NCBI GenBank assembly: GCA_944739405.2
Contig: OX123193.2
Coordinates: forward strand, 9,618,331 to 9,682,330
Length of the DNA: 64,000 nt
DNA from: Euclidia mi
Taxonomy: Eukaryota > Arthropoda > Insecta > Lepidoptera > Erebidae
Reading direction: 5' to 3'
Shown here: positions 10,691-22,645 of the stretch, in pieces
Layout: every line of letters starts with the position of its first letter
Numbering within the stretch: the first letter of the stretch is position 1
Position numbers and translations under genes: made by a program
The notes under the pieces: generated by a model
What the model was told of the DNA's origin: nothing
Database searches by the model: none
The model's input: only the letters and a program-made list of their open reading frames with translations

Positions 10691-12764
10691 ATTTACCAAG
10701 TGATAATTAACAATTAAAATCTGTTGTGATGCTAGAATTTTCACTGAGCAGAAAAATTGAATATGTTTCGTAGGGAAATTGTAAATGTATTTTAAATGAT
10801 GCGTTCTTTGTGAAACACGAACCGTATCATTAGATGTTCGAAGTAACCGAAATATTTTGTTCCGTAATCCAATTTTGGTTTTATTTTTGTTAAAATATAC
10901 ATAGTAGTATTTCAAAGAACTTAAAAATTAGTGTATGGTATGTAATAATGTGTACAGCATTCTATAAATTAACATAAGAAATATTTTTTATTAATGTGCT
11001 TTTTATAAATGCGCTCAATATAATTGAATTATGTAAAACAACACAATTTAAAACATACTAAAGCTTGTTGTGATATTTAAATACTGGTATTGATTAAGTT
11101 TATTATTTCTTTAAAGACGGAACCCTTATAGATTTACCATGGCTGTCTCTCTGTCTGCCTATCTGTCTGTCCATATGTCACAGCCACATTTTTATTTAAA
11201 TCAAACTGATCAGATGATCTGATGTGCTTGTTAGTATACACAGATATACTTAGTCAACTCCCAAATAGTTTCCTATTTTCTAATAACAATTTACAATAAA
11301 ATTAATCTCAAAAAAGTACAGTCAGTACCACAGAAATACAACATAACGCCAGTCATAACAGTGGTTACTAGTACGTACATATTTTCACACAGAATCTCGT
11401 CCACGGCAAATTTCCTTTGACGATTTGCTTTAAAACGCAAAACAAAGTTAATGAAAACAGGTAAGAGCTCTGCTTGTTTTCCGTTTTATTTTATTTGTAT
11501 GTCCCGACTAGCTTTCGACACAAACACTGGGTACACTGAAAAAAATATTAAATCGATCCAATTTGGTGCGATACTCCGTTTGGCGCGAATTTTTCGACGG
11601 TGTGAAATATTTGCCGGCTTTCGTGTGATGGTACGGAGATTTTGATTTTGCCATTTCGTGTTAGTAAAATAGGTTAGAATTTTCGCCCTAAGCATCAAAG
11701 TGCTGAAGATGGTTTGATAAAAGACTATAGGTGATGACTATTGTCTTGTTCTTTTTAAGGGAATTGTAGATAGTTTTCGAAGATAATACAATTTTAATAA
11801 ACGCAAGTTTCGAATATATTCGAAATAATCCACCTCTTCATCTTAGTTTTGCTAATATTTTTCTTTTATAGACTCATGTCTCACGCATGTATCCCGAAGA
11901 GGTACTTCGCCCGCGGTTATTGTACACTTCAATATTATTTATGGATCACTCTATCTATTGGTGGAAACCATACAGAAATCGGTTCAGTAGTTTTTGAGGT
12001 TTTCGTAATGAAAAGCAGACATACAGGATGTGGAGGTAACTTCATTTTAGACTACGTATTCATTGACCCATTTTATAGCTACAGAAAGATTTAATCAAAG
12101 TATTTATTAGGAAATTTTCCAACTTTTGTGCGGCAGACAACACAATCGAATTCGAGATCCTTATAGCAACGTAAACTACGTTGCTATCGCCGTCGTCGCT
12201 GTCGCCATCCTTTAAAGTCCAACCTCGAATATAGTACTTAATTGTAGTTGAACAGAATATCTGAAAATGCCATTATTCTCCACAGCCAAGCCAGTAGTGT
12301 TCAGGCATTATGGACCGGCCGCGCGGCCACAGCGGCTTTTCGCTCTTTGAAAATAAAATATCACTTGCCGCCAAAAATTCTATTGTTTGAGATTATTATA
12401 TTAGGTTAATTTGCAAAAAATCCTCTAACAAGCTAGATATACTAAAACGTATGTACGATAGACAGCGAAGTTTTCGCGTATTAGTGTATTGGGTTTGTTA
12501 TAGATTGTGGGTATGTATGGCACTTACTAAGGAAATATAAAAAGCTAAAACATTTTGAATTAAATGCAATAATAATCATTTATTTTAACCTCAAATACAA
12601 CAATTTTTTGTTTATTTCAATAACACGGAGGCCTTGTTTTCTAGAGTTTATAATATTATGGGGTACTTTAGGATCTTTAATCAGAATTGGAGATTAGCAG
12701 AACTTAAGACGGATTTGAATTATTACGTTTTATTAGAAAACCAAATATTTTAACAGACGGCCTC
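10691..12764. other. No gene; scattered repeat remnants
   Basis: Bases 11110-11180 (a CTGTCTGTC-type run) and 11925-12030 (GAAATCGGTTCAGTAGTTTT) look like decayed retroelement 3' ends. A SINE A tail remnant is at 11870-11905 (minus). A short hairpin lies near 12151-12189 (TAGCAACGTA and its complement). I see no exon I can support. Confidence 0.45.
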
Positions 12765-13010
12765 CGTGGTCCAGTAGATAGCGTATGCGTCGGTGTATCA
12801 GGCGGTCCCAAGTTCAATTCCCGGGTCGAGCAAAAAGTGTTACTGGGTTTTCCGAATTCTCAGTAGCGGCACTGAGTCTGGCAATGTGCCTGATAACAGC
12901 AATAGGCTAGCCCCATATTACGTGGGACCTACAATTTTATGACATGGCGAAATGTGGGTGTAATATAACACCTCTGTCTACTCCTTCGGGGATACACTGC
13001 GTGAGTCTAT
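12765..13010 (+). mobile_element. tRNA-derived SINE, family A
   Basis: The head GCCTCCGTGGTCCAGTAGAT is followed by a box B with one change (AGTTCAATTCC), then TGTTACTGGGTTTTCCGAAT, the CAATAGGCTAGCCCC body and TACTCCTTCGGGGATACA. The tail is decayed. The mutated box B suggests an old copy. Confidence 0.85.
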
Positions 13011-15954
13011 AAAATAGATACTTTACCTTGTGACTATTAACAAAAGAGCAGCTGCTGAAATACAAAGTAAATCCGCTGTGTAATTTTATAGATGTATATT
13101 GTTATACCTGTAAGTAACAAGTTCAAACGCTCACAGAACCGGCTTAAATTATTATGAACTCCATGTTAGCACTTGGAAAAGTTTACAGTCATAAATTCCC
13201 TATGTAATAACTTTCCGTGTACAGCGTTTACCAAGAACATGTCATTACCCAGCTAGGGCGAGGCTGAACTTTTAATAACGAGTTTCCTTCGGAAGCCGGT
13301 GTTTCCAATACAGTGCAGCAATATTTTTTGCATGATATGAAATGTCTTATAAAAAAATGAGACAAGAATTGCTTTCGTGTAGCATAAAGTATACTAGGCA
13401 ATGCGTTTGACTAGTTGAATTATGTTAAATAACTTTTATTAATTTGAGATTGCTCGTCAAGTTTAGCAAGGAAAATATACTAACCAAGACTGCTGATATT
13501 AATAAAACAACGTTATTTGTCACGAAATGATAATCAAAGATGTTTAACTTTTGATTCCTAACAATACTTACGAGACAAACAAAAACTATAGCATGAATAA
13601 CGGTAGTGCTGTGCTCAATTTATTTCAACATCACATGAATGTTTGCATCTTTTCACTTATTAAGATAATAATAATATATATAAAATAATACTCAAAAAAC
13701 TAACTAAGTATCCACACAGATAGATAATAGAATAATTACTATCCTAGGGGCATGGCGTAATATAGAAACATTTAATTGTTCTGGTGATCCTGTAAGTTTT
13801 GAGGATATTTTGCCTACACCTTCAAAACTTAAAGACAAGACTGCATTATTTATTCAAAAAATGTCCGTCACAAATCATAAAACCAAAAGCCAGACGCCAA
13901 AGGAAACCAAAATGCTTCAACGAATTTTGTCGCCAGACAAACTAAACATATTTTTATCGCTCTATTTGCACCACCTAAGATTTACTCTAGAGTATTGAAA
14001 ATTCATAAAACTATATTTATTCCCTCGGTGCAAAATTTTAAAAATAAACATACAGTTTCAAACACACTTGTTGTGAAACTATTCGCTGAAGTTGTATCAA
14101 GGCATTGTTAGATTAACTTGTTCTTGTATTGCTATTTACACTACGTCAAAGTTGGGAAAATTGGTTGCAAGATTTTTATGCTGCATTGGTAGCAAAGGAT
14201 TACAAGTACTTACTTTAATAGTAGTTTAGGTATATAAGATGTGGTGAAAGATGAGTGGTAATAATCATGATGAAGAAGATAGAATCATGATCATATTAGC
14301 GTTTTCTCAATCGCATCCAAAACTTCAAAAAATCCGCCTCATGTGTTCAAATCCATGGATTCTGGGTGGAGCCCATTTCAATACAGTAAGAGCGGGTTAA
14401 GAGGAAGAAGAAAGAATGAAAAAGTAAAAACAGAAAAGTGAGTATGAAAAGAAGAAGGAAAAACAGTAAGAGTCATTTGGGCAGATGAGAAGGAATAATC
14501 AGGAGGAGGAGACAGAGGATGTAAGACATTTTATTATGGAAATAAACCCAAAGTAGTGACACTACTACACGTCAATATTCCGTAAGAAATCTTTAGTAAA
14601 GCCAAAAACTACTACTAACTGCCTGAAATCTAAGAGGCTAAGATCGACTTTTTACGAATCAGGCAGTTAATTTTTATACTTTAGTGTTGGAGCGAGAAGG
14701 GTTTTTTCTAGGGACGCTTTGGTGTTTATAATATATGGCGAGCATACCCCACGAGCAGTTGCAGAGGGGCGTAGACGTTACAACAAAGGTTAAGTACGAA
14801 AACTGGTATTCTGTATACACCATTTAAGCAAGAAAAAAGGACAGGGCTTCTGCAAATCTCAGTACCAAATATCAGTGACGCTCCAAACAAATCCCAGTTA
14901 ATTTGTTTTATTAACCAATAACAAAGTTAAATAAATCTTCAAGGGAAAGGAAAGCATTTCACCACGAATTTAAAGAAGATGTTAAAGCGCTGCCACAAAA
15001 GAAAAAGTTTGCAGTTGTTCAGATTATGCCGCAAGTGACTTCTCAACGAGCTGAAGAATTGCGAAAATACGTAAGTGACACACGTACTACTCAAATAGAA
15101 CACTTGGCATTTTTGTTGTGAAAGTATTGCTGTCTGTCGTCTTCTATGAATCTTTTGGTTGTGCAGTCATGATGATCGGGTTCGATCATCTTCTATATGT
15201 TGTTTGGTCAATAACTTTGTTATCTGGATATGGTGAATACAGAAAGTCTTGAACTAGATTGCTATATTTATTCTACAGAAGATCTAGCAGTTTATTAATA
15301 TGTTTCTATCTATAAAAGTTTATTTACAAATTCCTTATATGGATTGCAGGATACTCAGACTATCTATCTCAGTTTCCTATAAAAAATATAGATCTGAGTA
15401 GACAAACAATTATTTTCTGTAATATAGAATAGTACCTACAACAGTTCATCACTTACTAAACGTTGATATGCAACTGCTTATTGTGAAAGGTATTTTTTAA
15501 GGAAAGAAAAATATCAAATAATTTCGTACCCATAACAATATTTTGGAATTCAGACTATGACGTCTGATAATAAGAAAAAATAAATACTGAACGTTGCCAT
15601 GTATATGAAAATGGTACAATATCCACACTAGGCGTATGTCGTCTTTATAAATAAAAACACATAGTATAGCATAGGCGACAGTCGTTTATGTCGTAATGGC
15701 TCACTTGCTAATCAATTTCAAACTCAATACGACTGCAAAACCGCTTCATATTTCCATTTCATACTTGTGATTTCACTTCCGTTTCGTTGAATAACACTTT
15801 CGTCTGTATATGAAGTTAGGGATTAATGTTTTTATTTTATGAAATTTCAGATTTCACACTTTTCAGAGAATGTTTAACTACTTTTTGGAGAGCACCTAAA
15901 TGAGGGCCGATGCGTTTTTTCTTTTGGCTAACAATGTTTTATTTTTCACCAGCA
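13011..15954. other. Mostly featureless; two short coding-like stretches
   Basis: Bases 13780-13998 read open with a lysine-rich, compositionally normal peptide containing FEDILPTPSKLKDK. Bases 14945-15070 read open with KEDVKALPQKKKFAVVQ and end at AATAC/GTAAGT, which fits a splice donor. I recognise neither and cannot say whether they are exons or transposon remnants. Bases 14400-14530 are purine-rich. The rest is AT-rich. Confidence 0.3.
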
Positions 15955-16092
15955 GCGTTGCGATAGCTAAGTGGAGAGACCGACAGACTGGTACGCAGAG
16001 GGTCTCGAGATCGAATCCACGGCATGCTACAATGACTTTTGGAGTTAAGTGCGTATTAAATTGTTAATTGTCGCTTGCTGATCGGTGAAGCA
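15955..16092 (+). mobile_element. SINE family B, tRNA head (5' part of a LINE-split copy)
   Basis: It carries a tRNA-like head (GCGATAGCTAAGTGGAGAGA) with a box B close to consensus (AGATCGAATCC) and the body CAATGACTTTTGGAGTTAAG. The SINE stops at ATCGGTGAAG (16083-16092) and its remaining half appears at 17573-17748 beyond a LINE. The same head and body are on the minus strand at 57780-57960. Confidence 0.75.
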
Positions 16093-17572
16093 TAGCAGAA
16101 GAAGGGCAACGATCTTAGCATGTTTCAAATTGATGAAGACAGTAACGAATTGTTTAAATGGAAAAAAAAAATGTTGTAGCGATATTCCTCGACATGTCTA
16201 AGGCATTCGATTTTGTTTCCTATGACACACTATTACATAAGATAGAAAAATATGGAATTCGCGGTAATGCCTTAGACTGGATAAAAACATATCTATGTGA
16301 TCGCCAACAATGTGTAGAGATCTCAGGATTTAAGGGGAGACAGAGAATATCCCAAAGGTCACCTTATTTAATTAACAACACAGGAGTACCCCAAAGGAGC
16401 ATTTTAGGTCCACTGCTGTTCCTATTATACATTAACGACATGCCTGATATTACAAAGCATGAATGTATACTATACGCTGATGATACTTCTCTTGTAATTG
16501 AGAACAAGGACAAAAGCGAACTGGAAAGCGAAGCTAATAGAACTCTAGAACAAATGATTAATTGGTTAAATAATAATTATTTGCATCTGAATATAGATAA
16601 AACAAAAATGGTTCAATTTACTACACATAATAGAACTCCACTAAAATTTGACATTATATACGACCACAAACAAATAGATTAAGTTGCTCACACTAAGTTC
16701 TTAGGGATAACAATTGGCAATCTTCGCAGTTGGAAACAGCATATTGACGACCTATGTACTAAATTGGATAGATTCGTGTATGCTCTTAACCGTATTAGGC
16801 AATTAGCAACTATAGACAATATAGACAATAGCAACCTATCATGGTTATGTCTCATCTCTACTCCGCTACGGGGTGTTAATTCAACTGATTTCTTAAGAAT
16901 ATTCAGAGCCCAGAAAAAGTGTGTCCGTTCACTTGCTGGAGCTGATCCATTAGACAGCTGTAAACCTTTATTTAAAAAATTCAATATTCTGCCATTACCC
17001 TGTCTGTACCTCTATGAAATCTGCTTATTTGTACACAAAAATAGCTATTTATTTGAGAAGCACAACGCTGTAGTGTCTCGACCGGGTCACCATATAAATA
17101 AATTAAATGTACCTAAACAACGCATCAATGTGTTTAGTCACAACGCGTACTGTATGGCCATACGCGTGTACAACAAACTAAATGACAAATATAAAATACT
17201 TCCATTAAATAAAATGAGATCAGAATTGCATAAATTCCTATTAAATAAGTCCTATTATAACATAACCGAATATTTTAATGATAGGAATATATAAGGACTG
17301 TTCAATTGTAAGAATCAATATATAATTTAATTAAACATTATGCTTTTTATGACATTCTAATTTAAATGACTTTAATATTGTATAGTAATGACATTATGTA
17401 CTGTGTAATTTTTAATGAAAGAATTAACTTAAATTGAATTGAATACTTATATCTTTGTATGCACTAAATATTTGTACACTGTTAATGCAGTAGAATATCA
17501 TGGACACAATTATATTGTCAGACCTTATTGACTGTATTCTCACAAATAAATCAATCTTTATCTTTATCTTTA
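16093..17572 (+). pseudogene. 5'-truncated CR1/Jockey-type LINE with one in-frame stop
   Basis: The reverse-transcriptase frame is open from about 16158 to 17294, broken only by a TAA at 16680-16682. Visible motifs are palm motif A (IFLDMSKAFD), motif B (NNTGVPQRSILG), the catalytic YADDTSLV and, after the stop, the KFLGITI block and a normal C-terminal connection. Endonuclease and ORF1 are missing; truncation falls at the start of the palm. The stop at the thumb boundary would remove the C-terminal half. A microsatellite tail (CTTTAT)n ends the element at about 17551-17572. Clade is not certain from motifs alone. Confidence 0.8.
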
Positions 17573-17748
17573 AGGAAAAACATCGTGAGTAAACCTGCAT
17601 GTCTGAGAGCTCTCCATAATGTTCTTGAAAGACATGTGAAATCTGCCAACCCGCACTAGGCCAGCGTGGTGGACTATGACCTCACCCTTCTCATAGTAAA
17701 AATAGGCCTGTGCCCAGCAGTGAGCCAGTATAAAAGGCAGATGATGAT
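17573..17748 (+). mobile_element. SINE family B, 3' part of the LINE-split copy
   Basis: It resumes with GGAAAAACATCGTGAG, then AACCTGCATGTCTGAGAGCT, GGCCAGCGTGGTGGACTATG, GTGCCCAGCAGTGAGCC and ends in a GATGATGAT tail. Together with 15955-16092 it gives the complete order: tRNA head, middle module, 'CCAGCGTGGTGG' module, GAT tail. Confidence 0.8.
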
Positions 17749-18554
17749 AACAATGTTTTCGAAAAAAATACAATTGTGTGGTCACTTCATATGGTTTTGT
17801 TGCAGCTTGGAAATAATGCAGACCTTCATCACATATTCGTATGCTTCATAATCAGAAACGGAAGATTGTGGGATGTCGCAGTCTTCTTCCACGGCTTCTT
17901 GCTTGGCATAAGATAGAAGAGTGCAGAGAAAGCATCCCCGCTCTCGCAAATCAGATCGAGGCGTCAGACCAAACTAGATAATTTTCTACTACTGGCTCCG
18001 AACATGGCAAGGCTGAGAAACGGTGTCATATTATGCATAGTTTTTTCCCAGGGTGAATATACTGGTGTCCACTACGGTACTGTATCAGTTGAGGGTATTG
18101 CTTATATGACGTACAATAATCTATCGTGGCTATCGTGTTTCTAGACTCGGATTTCTCAACCGCGGTAGACAGTCCTTTGTCGCTGATAGTTACATAAAGA
18201 CCAAACATAATTCTTAATTTTTTATTCAGATCATCTGTCAAAGAGAACCGTTGTTTGTTTCGACTTCTAAAGAAGCTAATTAAAAAAAAATACTTTTGTC
18301 TTCTTGTAGTTATTATTATAGCCAGAGGTCGCGCGGTGGTCGAAATTCGACTATAATTTATTACAATTTTATGTTTCCACATTATTAAAGTTTTATTGTC
18401 AAAGTCTACAAATCACAGACCTCGCCGCATACTGAAGATAAGTAAAATCTGTTATGAAATTACTGGAATGGCTATTAAATACTTTATTTTGTTAAAAAAC
18501 TGTATCACTAATGCTCTATAGACTAAAAAATAAAACTCTATACATTTGTATATT
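17749..18554. other. No gene recognised
   Basis: The reading frames here lack motifs and look like chance openings. No repeat was recognised. Confidence 0.45.
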
Positions 18555-18835
18555 ATTATCATGTAATTATCTTGCCCTGATCCCAATAGTGTTTAAGGTC
18601 AATTCAGTAAATTCTTCTGTTAAATACATCCCTATCGCCCATCACCTACCCCTTTCTCTTAGGTACATATCCATCCTCTCACAGTCCATACATTTCTTCC
18701 TATCCTTTCTATTTATCCTTTGCACTCCCTCTTCCCTTTCTCCCCTCTACTTTTACATTTATCACTTATTTACCTACATACAAACCATCTCTTTACCATG
18801 GCAAACGATTTCACATAACATAACAATAATATGTG
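18555..18835 (-). mobile_element. RTE-like LINE 3' end, decayed
   Basis: Its plus strand (TCTTGCCCTGATCCCAATAG, then TACATATCCATCCTCTCACA, then CACTTATTTACCTACATACA) aligns stepwise with the reverse complement of 45890-46100, the C-terminal coding end plus 3' UTR of the RTE fragment there. Many substitutions make it an older copy. Just past its coding end, 18800-18845 contains CGATTTCACATA and TATGTGAAATCG as a small inverted pair. Confidence 0.65.
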
Positions 18836-19379
18836 AAATCGCTTGCAAGTGTTTCTCCTCCCTGCTCTGGCCCGACCCTCAGCGCCATACAATACGAAAG
18901 GCTTTATAGATGCGGACCTTCAATATAGTTACTACCCAATATTTTATAAAACTTCCACGTCTACAGAACTGCCTATCACACACATCTCCTATTCCTCTCC
19001 TTTACAATAATCACATTCCCAAGGAGGGTTAGTGTAAAACAGTACACAAGTTACAACCCTATTACAGCAGGACCAGTAATTGTACTTCATAAACGAACAT
19101 TTTAAAATATGAGAAACAATATGAGAGCAATATCACATTAATACATAAAATTGCAATTAACGATTTGAATTTGAAAACCGATATATGAAAAATTATTATT
19201 TCCCTCTATTTCACAATAAATTACAGAATTAAAAAAAATATTTTGTCTTAAATTTTCGCAGTCAAGAATTACCTACTGGAAGCAAACTTTCCCACGCACG
19301 GTGTTCTGAATTCAAACCTTTTTGGCAATGCAATTAGGTTTTTTTTTTCTACGGATATCAATGTTGTGAAGTTTTGGGT
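18836..19379. other. No gene recognised
   Basis: AT-rich; no motif, repeat or open frame that I can support. Confidence 0.45.
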
Positions 19380-19745
19380 TCCATTGAGGTTTATACCCGT
19401 AATCACCACGCTGGGCATGCGTGTTGGTAATCGCAGAGCGTAGCTTCTTGGACTGGTGACGCTGCTGCCCGTCACCGATCTGCCATATTTAGCTACACCT
19501 ATTTGTAATGGTTATACCGCCATTAGTCAGTCGCCAGAGCCTCGTTCGCTGGTCGGCAGGATGCAGCACGGGCAGGTGAGCTCTAAGACGTAGTTGTGCT
19601 TCCATGCATCCCTAGGTGAAGGGCGATATACGCAAAGTGACTGGCAGCGGCTAGACACGAAAAGCCGAAAATCGGGCTCATTGGCATGCCATTGGAGAGG
19701 CCTATATCCAGCAGTAGTCTCTTGCAGGCTTGATGATGATCAATT
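19380..19745 (+). mobile_element. LINE remnants: repeat fragment plus RTE tail
   Basis: Bases 19390-19480 (CCGTAATCACCACGCTGGGC) are part of a repeat I know from lepidopteran sequences. Bases 19520-19580 match 7095-7165 in opposite orientation. Bases 19585-19740 end in AGGCCTATATCCAGCAGTAG and TTGATGATGATC, the usual 3' end of an RTE-like element, with residues of its C-terminal codons before it. All are decayed. Confidence 0.5.
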
Positions 19746-19760
19746 TTAAATTTTATATAA

Positions 19761-20430
19761 ATACGTATGGTAGGGCTAGGGGGCATGCTCAGAATCCCAT
19801 GGACCGCACATCGAACCAATGTTTCCATCCTGAAGGAACTCAACATCAAAGAGAGATTATCGTCAACTGTGCAAATACGAATCCTCAAGTTCTTTGGCCA
19901 TATCACCCGTAACGAAGATTCAATGGAACGATTGGTCGTGCAAGGGAAAGTTGAGAGTAAGAGATCACGGGGGCGCTCTCCGACACGGTGGACAGACCTC
20001 ATTAAATCTGTGACGAACACCAACATTAACGACTGCTCTCACTCCGCAAATCATAGAGCTACATGGCGACGCATCACAAGAACAGCAACGGCACAAGAAC
20101 CGACCGACGCATGACCACGACCAATCTGACAAGAGTGCACGACTGAGAAGAAGATAGGGCTAGGGTCTAGGGACTGTAGGGACACAAGGATTAGAGTTTT
20201 AGGCACGTACAAAGCTTAGGTCTGTATCACAGCATTCTACAGTAGTACTACGATAATAGGTGCCCTAGGTTAAGGGCTTAGTAGTAGGTACGTATAAGTG
20301 CTGGTCTGTATCACAGAATACCACAGAGCACCAAGCTTATAGGCTTAGGATACATATAGGTAATTAGGGTTACGATAATTAGGATAGGATATTAAAGGTG
20401 ATAGGGTAATACGTTAGAATAGTGTAGATT
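19761..20430. repeat. Uncharacterised interspersed repeat, copy 2, split by an insertion
   Basis: Bases 19761-19781 (ATACGTATGGTAGGGCTAGG) and 20155-20430 together match copy 1 at 7855-8190. The two GTCTGTATCACAG motifs recur at 20220 and 20305. The string TAGGGCTAGGG is present at both 19771-19781 and 20155-20165, the target duplication of the insertion between them. Confidence 0.75.
19782..20154 (+). pseudogene. RTE-type LINE, 3' terminal 373 bp, inserted in an older repeat
   Basis: An open frame from the left boundary to the TGA at about 20112-20114 encodes the C-terminal tail of an RTE-type ORF: RILKFFGHITRNEDSMERLV and SKRSRGRSPTRWTDLIKS, the block that follows the thumb in RTE polymerases. 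There are no stops in this 110-residue stretch. It ends with an A/G-rich GAGAAGAAGA tail and is bounded by the 11-bp duplication TAGGGCTAGGG. Severe 5' truncation is normal for this class. It differs from the RTE copy at 45391, so it is a second family. Confidence 0.8.
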
Positions 20431-20507
20431 AAAAGCACTCCTGTACAATGGGGATAAAAGCGTAGCGCTGCTAACCTGCTGTACAGGAAGAATAAAATAA
20501 ACCTTAA

Positions 20508-20588
20508 CCTCTTGTATGCCGGAATGCCAGACACAATTAAAAAGCTATTGTGTCTCGCGTAGATCTGCGTTCCGGCATACAAGGGGTT
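20508..20588. repeat. Nested hairpin, 19-bp arms with one mismatch
   Basis: AACCTCTTGTATGCCGGAA (20508-20526) pairs with 20570-20588 except for one base. Inside, AGACACAAT pairs with ATTGTGTCT. It is probably a small foldback repeat; no other copy is seen in the window. Confidence 0.6.
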
Positions 20589-20984
20589 AAACAAAAGAAA
20601 AATGTAATATAATCTCTCACCCTTTTGAAATAAGAGTAATGCAGTATAAGTATACATGTCATGCGTGTTTGTGTGTAGGTATAGGTAACATTTATTTTCT
20701 ATAAAATCATATAATATTTTAAATGCATATTTTATAAAAAATAGCATTCTGCACACCTTCTAGATGTAAGCAATTAGTGTGCCAAATTTCATTATCCTCC
20801 GTTCGCGCATCACTCGTAAAAAGGGATCACAAAATTTTGCTTCACGTATTTCTGTTATAATGATAAGGCCAGGACTAAACTTCGAACTATATTTGGTGTA
20901 GGTTATATAACAAGCCGAGACAGTCACAAATACTTTCAATGTCCGTATATATAGGTAATATTTTTACATAATCATTGATAGGAC
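20589..20984. other. No gene recognised
   Basis: AT-rich; the long frame on the minus strand over 20379-20756 has no motif and crosses the hairpin, so it is rejected as a gene. Confidence 0.4.
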
Positions 20985-22645
20985 TACTAAGACAAGCACT
21001 ATTAATTATCTTTCATCATTGCCTACCCCTAGTTATTCACCGTTTGTCTTTAATCAGTTCACTGATAGTGATGTTAAGAAGAGCATAGTATCAATCACGT
21101 CCAACGCAGTTGGTAGTGACTGTGTCAGCCGTAACATGATCATTCCTGTCCTTGACGCAATCCTACCCATTATTACCCACATCTTAAATTTTTCCTTGTC
21201 CAGTAGTATATTTCCATCGATGTGGAAGGACGCCCAAATTACTCCTATACCAAAAATTTCCCATCCTTCATCCTTTTCCGATTATCGGCCCATTTCTATC
21301 CTGCCATTCCTCTCTAAAGTCCTCGAACGTCTCGTGTACTACCAAATCAACTCCTTCCTCTGTAAGAATAATCTTCTTAATCCCTTTCAATCCGGTTTCC
21401 ATTTGGGTCATAGCACAGTCACATCCTTAGTCAATGTTACGGACGACATCAGGGCTGGTATGGAAGGCGGACAGTTCACAATTTTATGTCTACTTGATTT
21501 TAGTAACGCCTTTAATACGGTAGATTTTGATATTCTTCTTGGACGCCTCTGTTCTCTTAACATATCTCCTACGGTGATTGATTGGTTTCGTAGTTATCTG
21601 TGTGGCCGCCGACAACGTATACATATCGAGAATTCACTTTCTTCTTGGTGTAATACAAATGCCGGTGTGCCCCAGGGCGGCGTATTGTCTCCTTTACTCT
21701 TCTCAATATTCATAAATTCTATCTGTAATAACCTTCGCTGTTCCTATCACCTTTATGCAGATGATCTCCAGATACACACAGTCAACACTGTCGCAGATGT
21801 CACATTCGTTAGATATCATTAACAGTGACTTGGCACAAATCAGCAAGTGGAGCAAATCTTTTGGGCTTAAACTTAACCCTACCAAAACTCAAGTCATTGT
21901 TATTGGTAGCTCTAGAATGAAAAGTAAAATTGACTGGTCTTTACTCCCTCATATAATCTTTGATGGCACTATTATTAATATACAAGACAAAGTAAAAAAT
22001 CTGGGCCTCACTATCGACTCTACTCTTACTTGGGGACCGCAGGTACAAGAAGTGAGTCGTAAGGTGTTCGCTTCATTTGGTTCACTGAGGCGATTAAGAA
22101 ACTTCCTACCCACTGCTACTAAAATTGCCCTCGCTCAGTCTCTTCTGTTACCCATTATTGATTATGCAGATGTCAGCTATCTAGACCTCGCCGAAAACCA
22201 GCTAGATAAACTTGAGCGAAATCAAAATGTCTGTATAAGATTCGTATTTGGTTTGCACAAATACGACCATGTTTCACAATTTCGAACACAGCTCAAGTGG
22301 TTACCAATTCGACATCGCCGGAATGCTCACATTCTCACTTTACTGTACAATATATTGTTTAACCCTTCAACTCCCTCCTATCTTAAAGGAAGATTTGAAT
22401 TCCTTCATGATACACATAATAGATATTTAAGGTCATCAGAAAATTTGAGGCTTAAAATGCCGGTACATTCCACGGCATTTTATGACAATTCCTTCACCGT
22501 AACTGCTGTTCGCTTGTGGAATAAATTACCACTGCACATTAGGCAAGCTAAGACGGTAGCAAAATTTAAATCTTTAGTGAAGGAGTTTTACCTTTCATTA
22601 TAATTTATTATAATATATAGTTATAATTTCTAAAATATTCTATAA
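20985..22645 (+). pseudogene. CR1/Jockey-type LINE reverse transcriptase, one frameshift
   Basis: The first frame (21019-21822, no ATG at its start) holds the RT fingers and palm: ITPIPK, DYRPISILPF, motif A (LLDFSNAFNTVD), motif B (NAGVPQGGVLSP) and YADDLQI. The reading then shifts by one base near 21775-21800 into the frame that runs to 22603. That frame holds the thumb and C-terminal domain, with KLNPTKTQV, NLGLTIDSTLTW and a C-terminus containing LWNKLPLHIRQAK, a hallmark of this LINE group. The endonuclease is lacking because of 5' truncation. Apart from the shift the sequence is well preserved. The 3' UTR is cut by, or ends at, the piggyBac-like element starting at 22646. Confidence 0.85.

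Noticed and set aside
18511..18909. 132-residue open frame with many S, L, Y, I
   Set aside because: It is the antisense of an RTE 3' end, as shown by comparison with 45890-46100.
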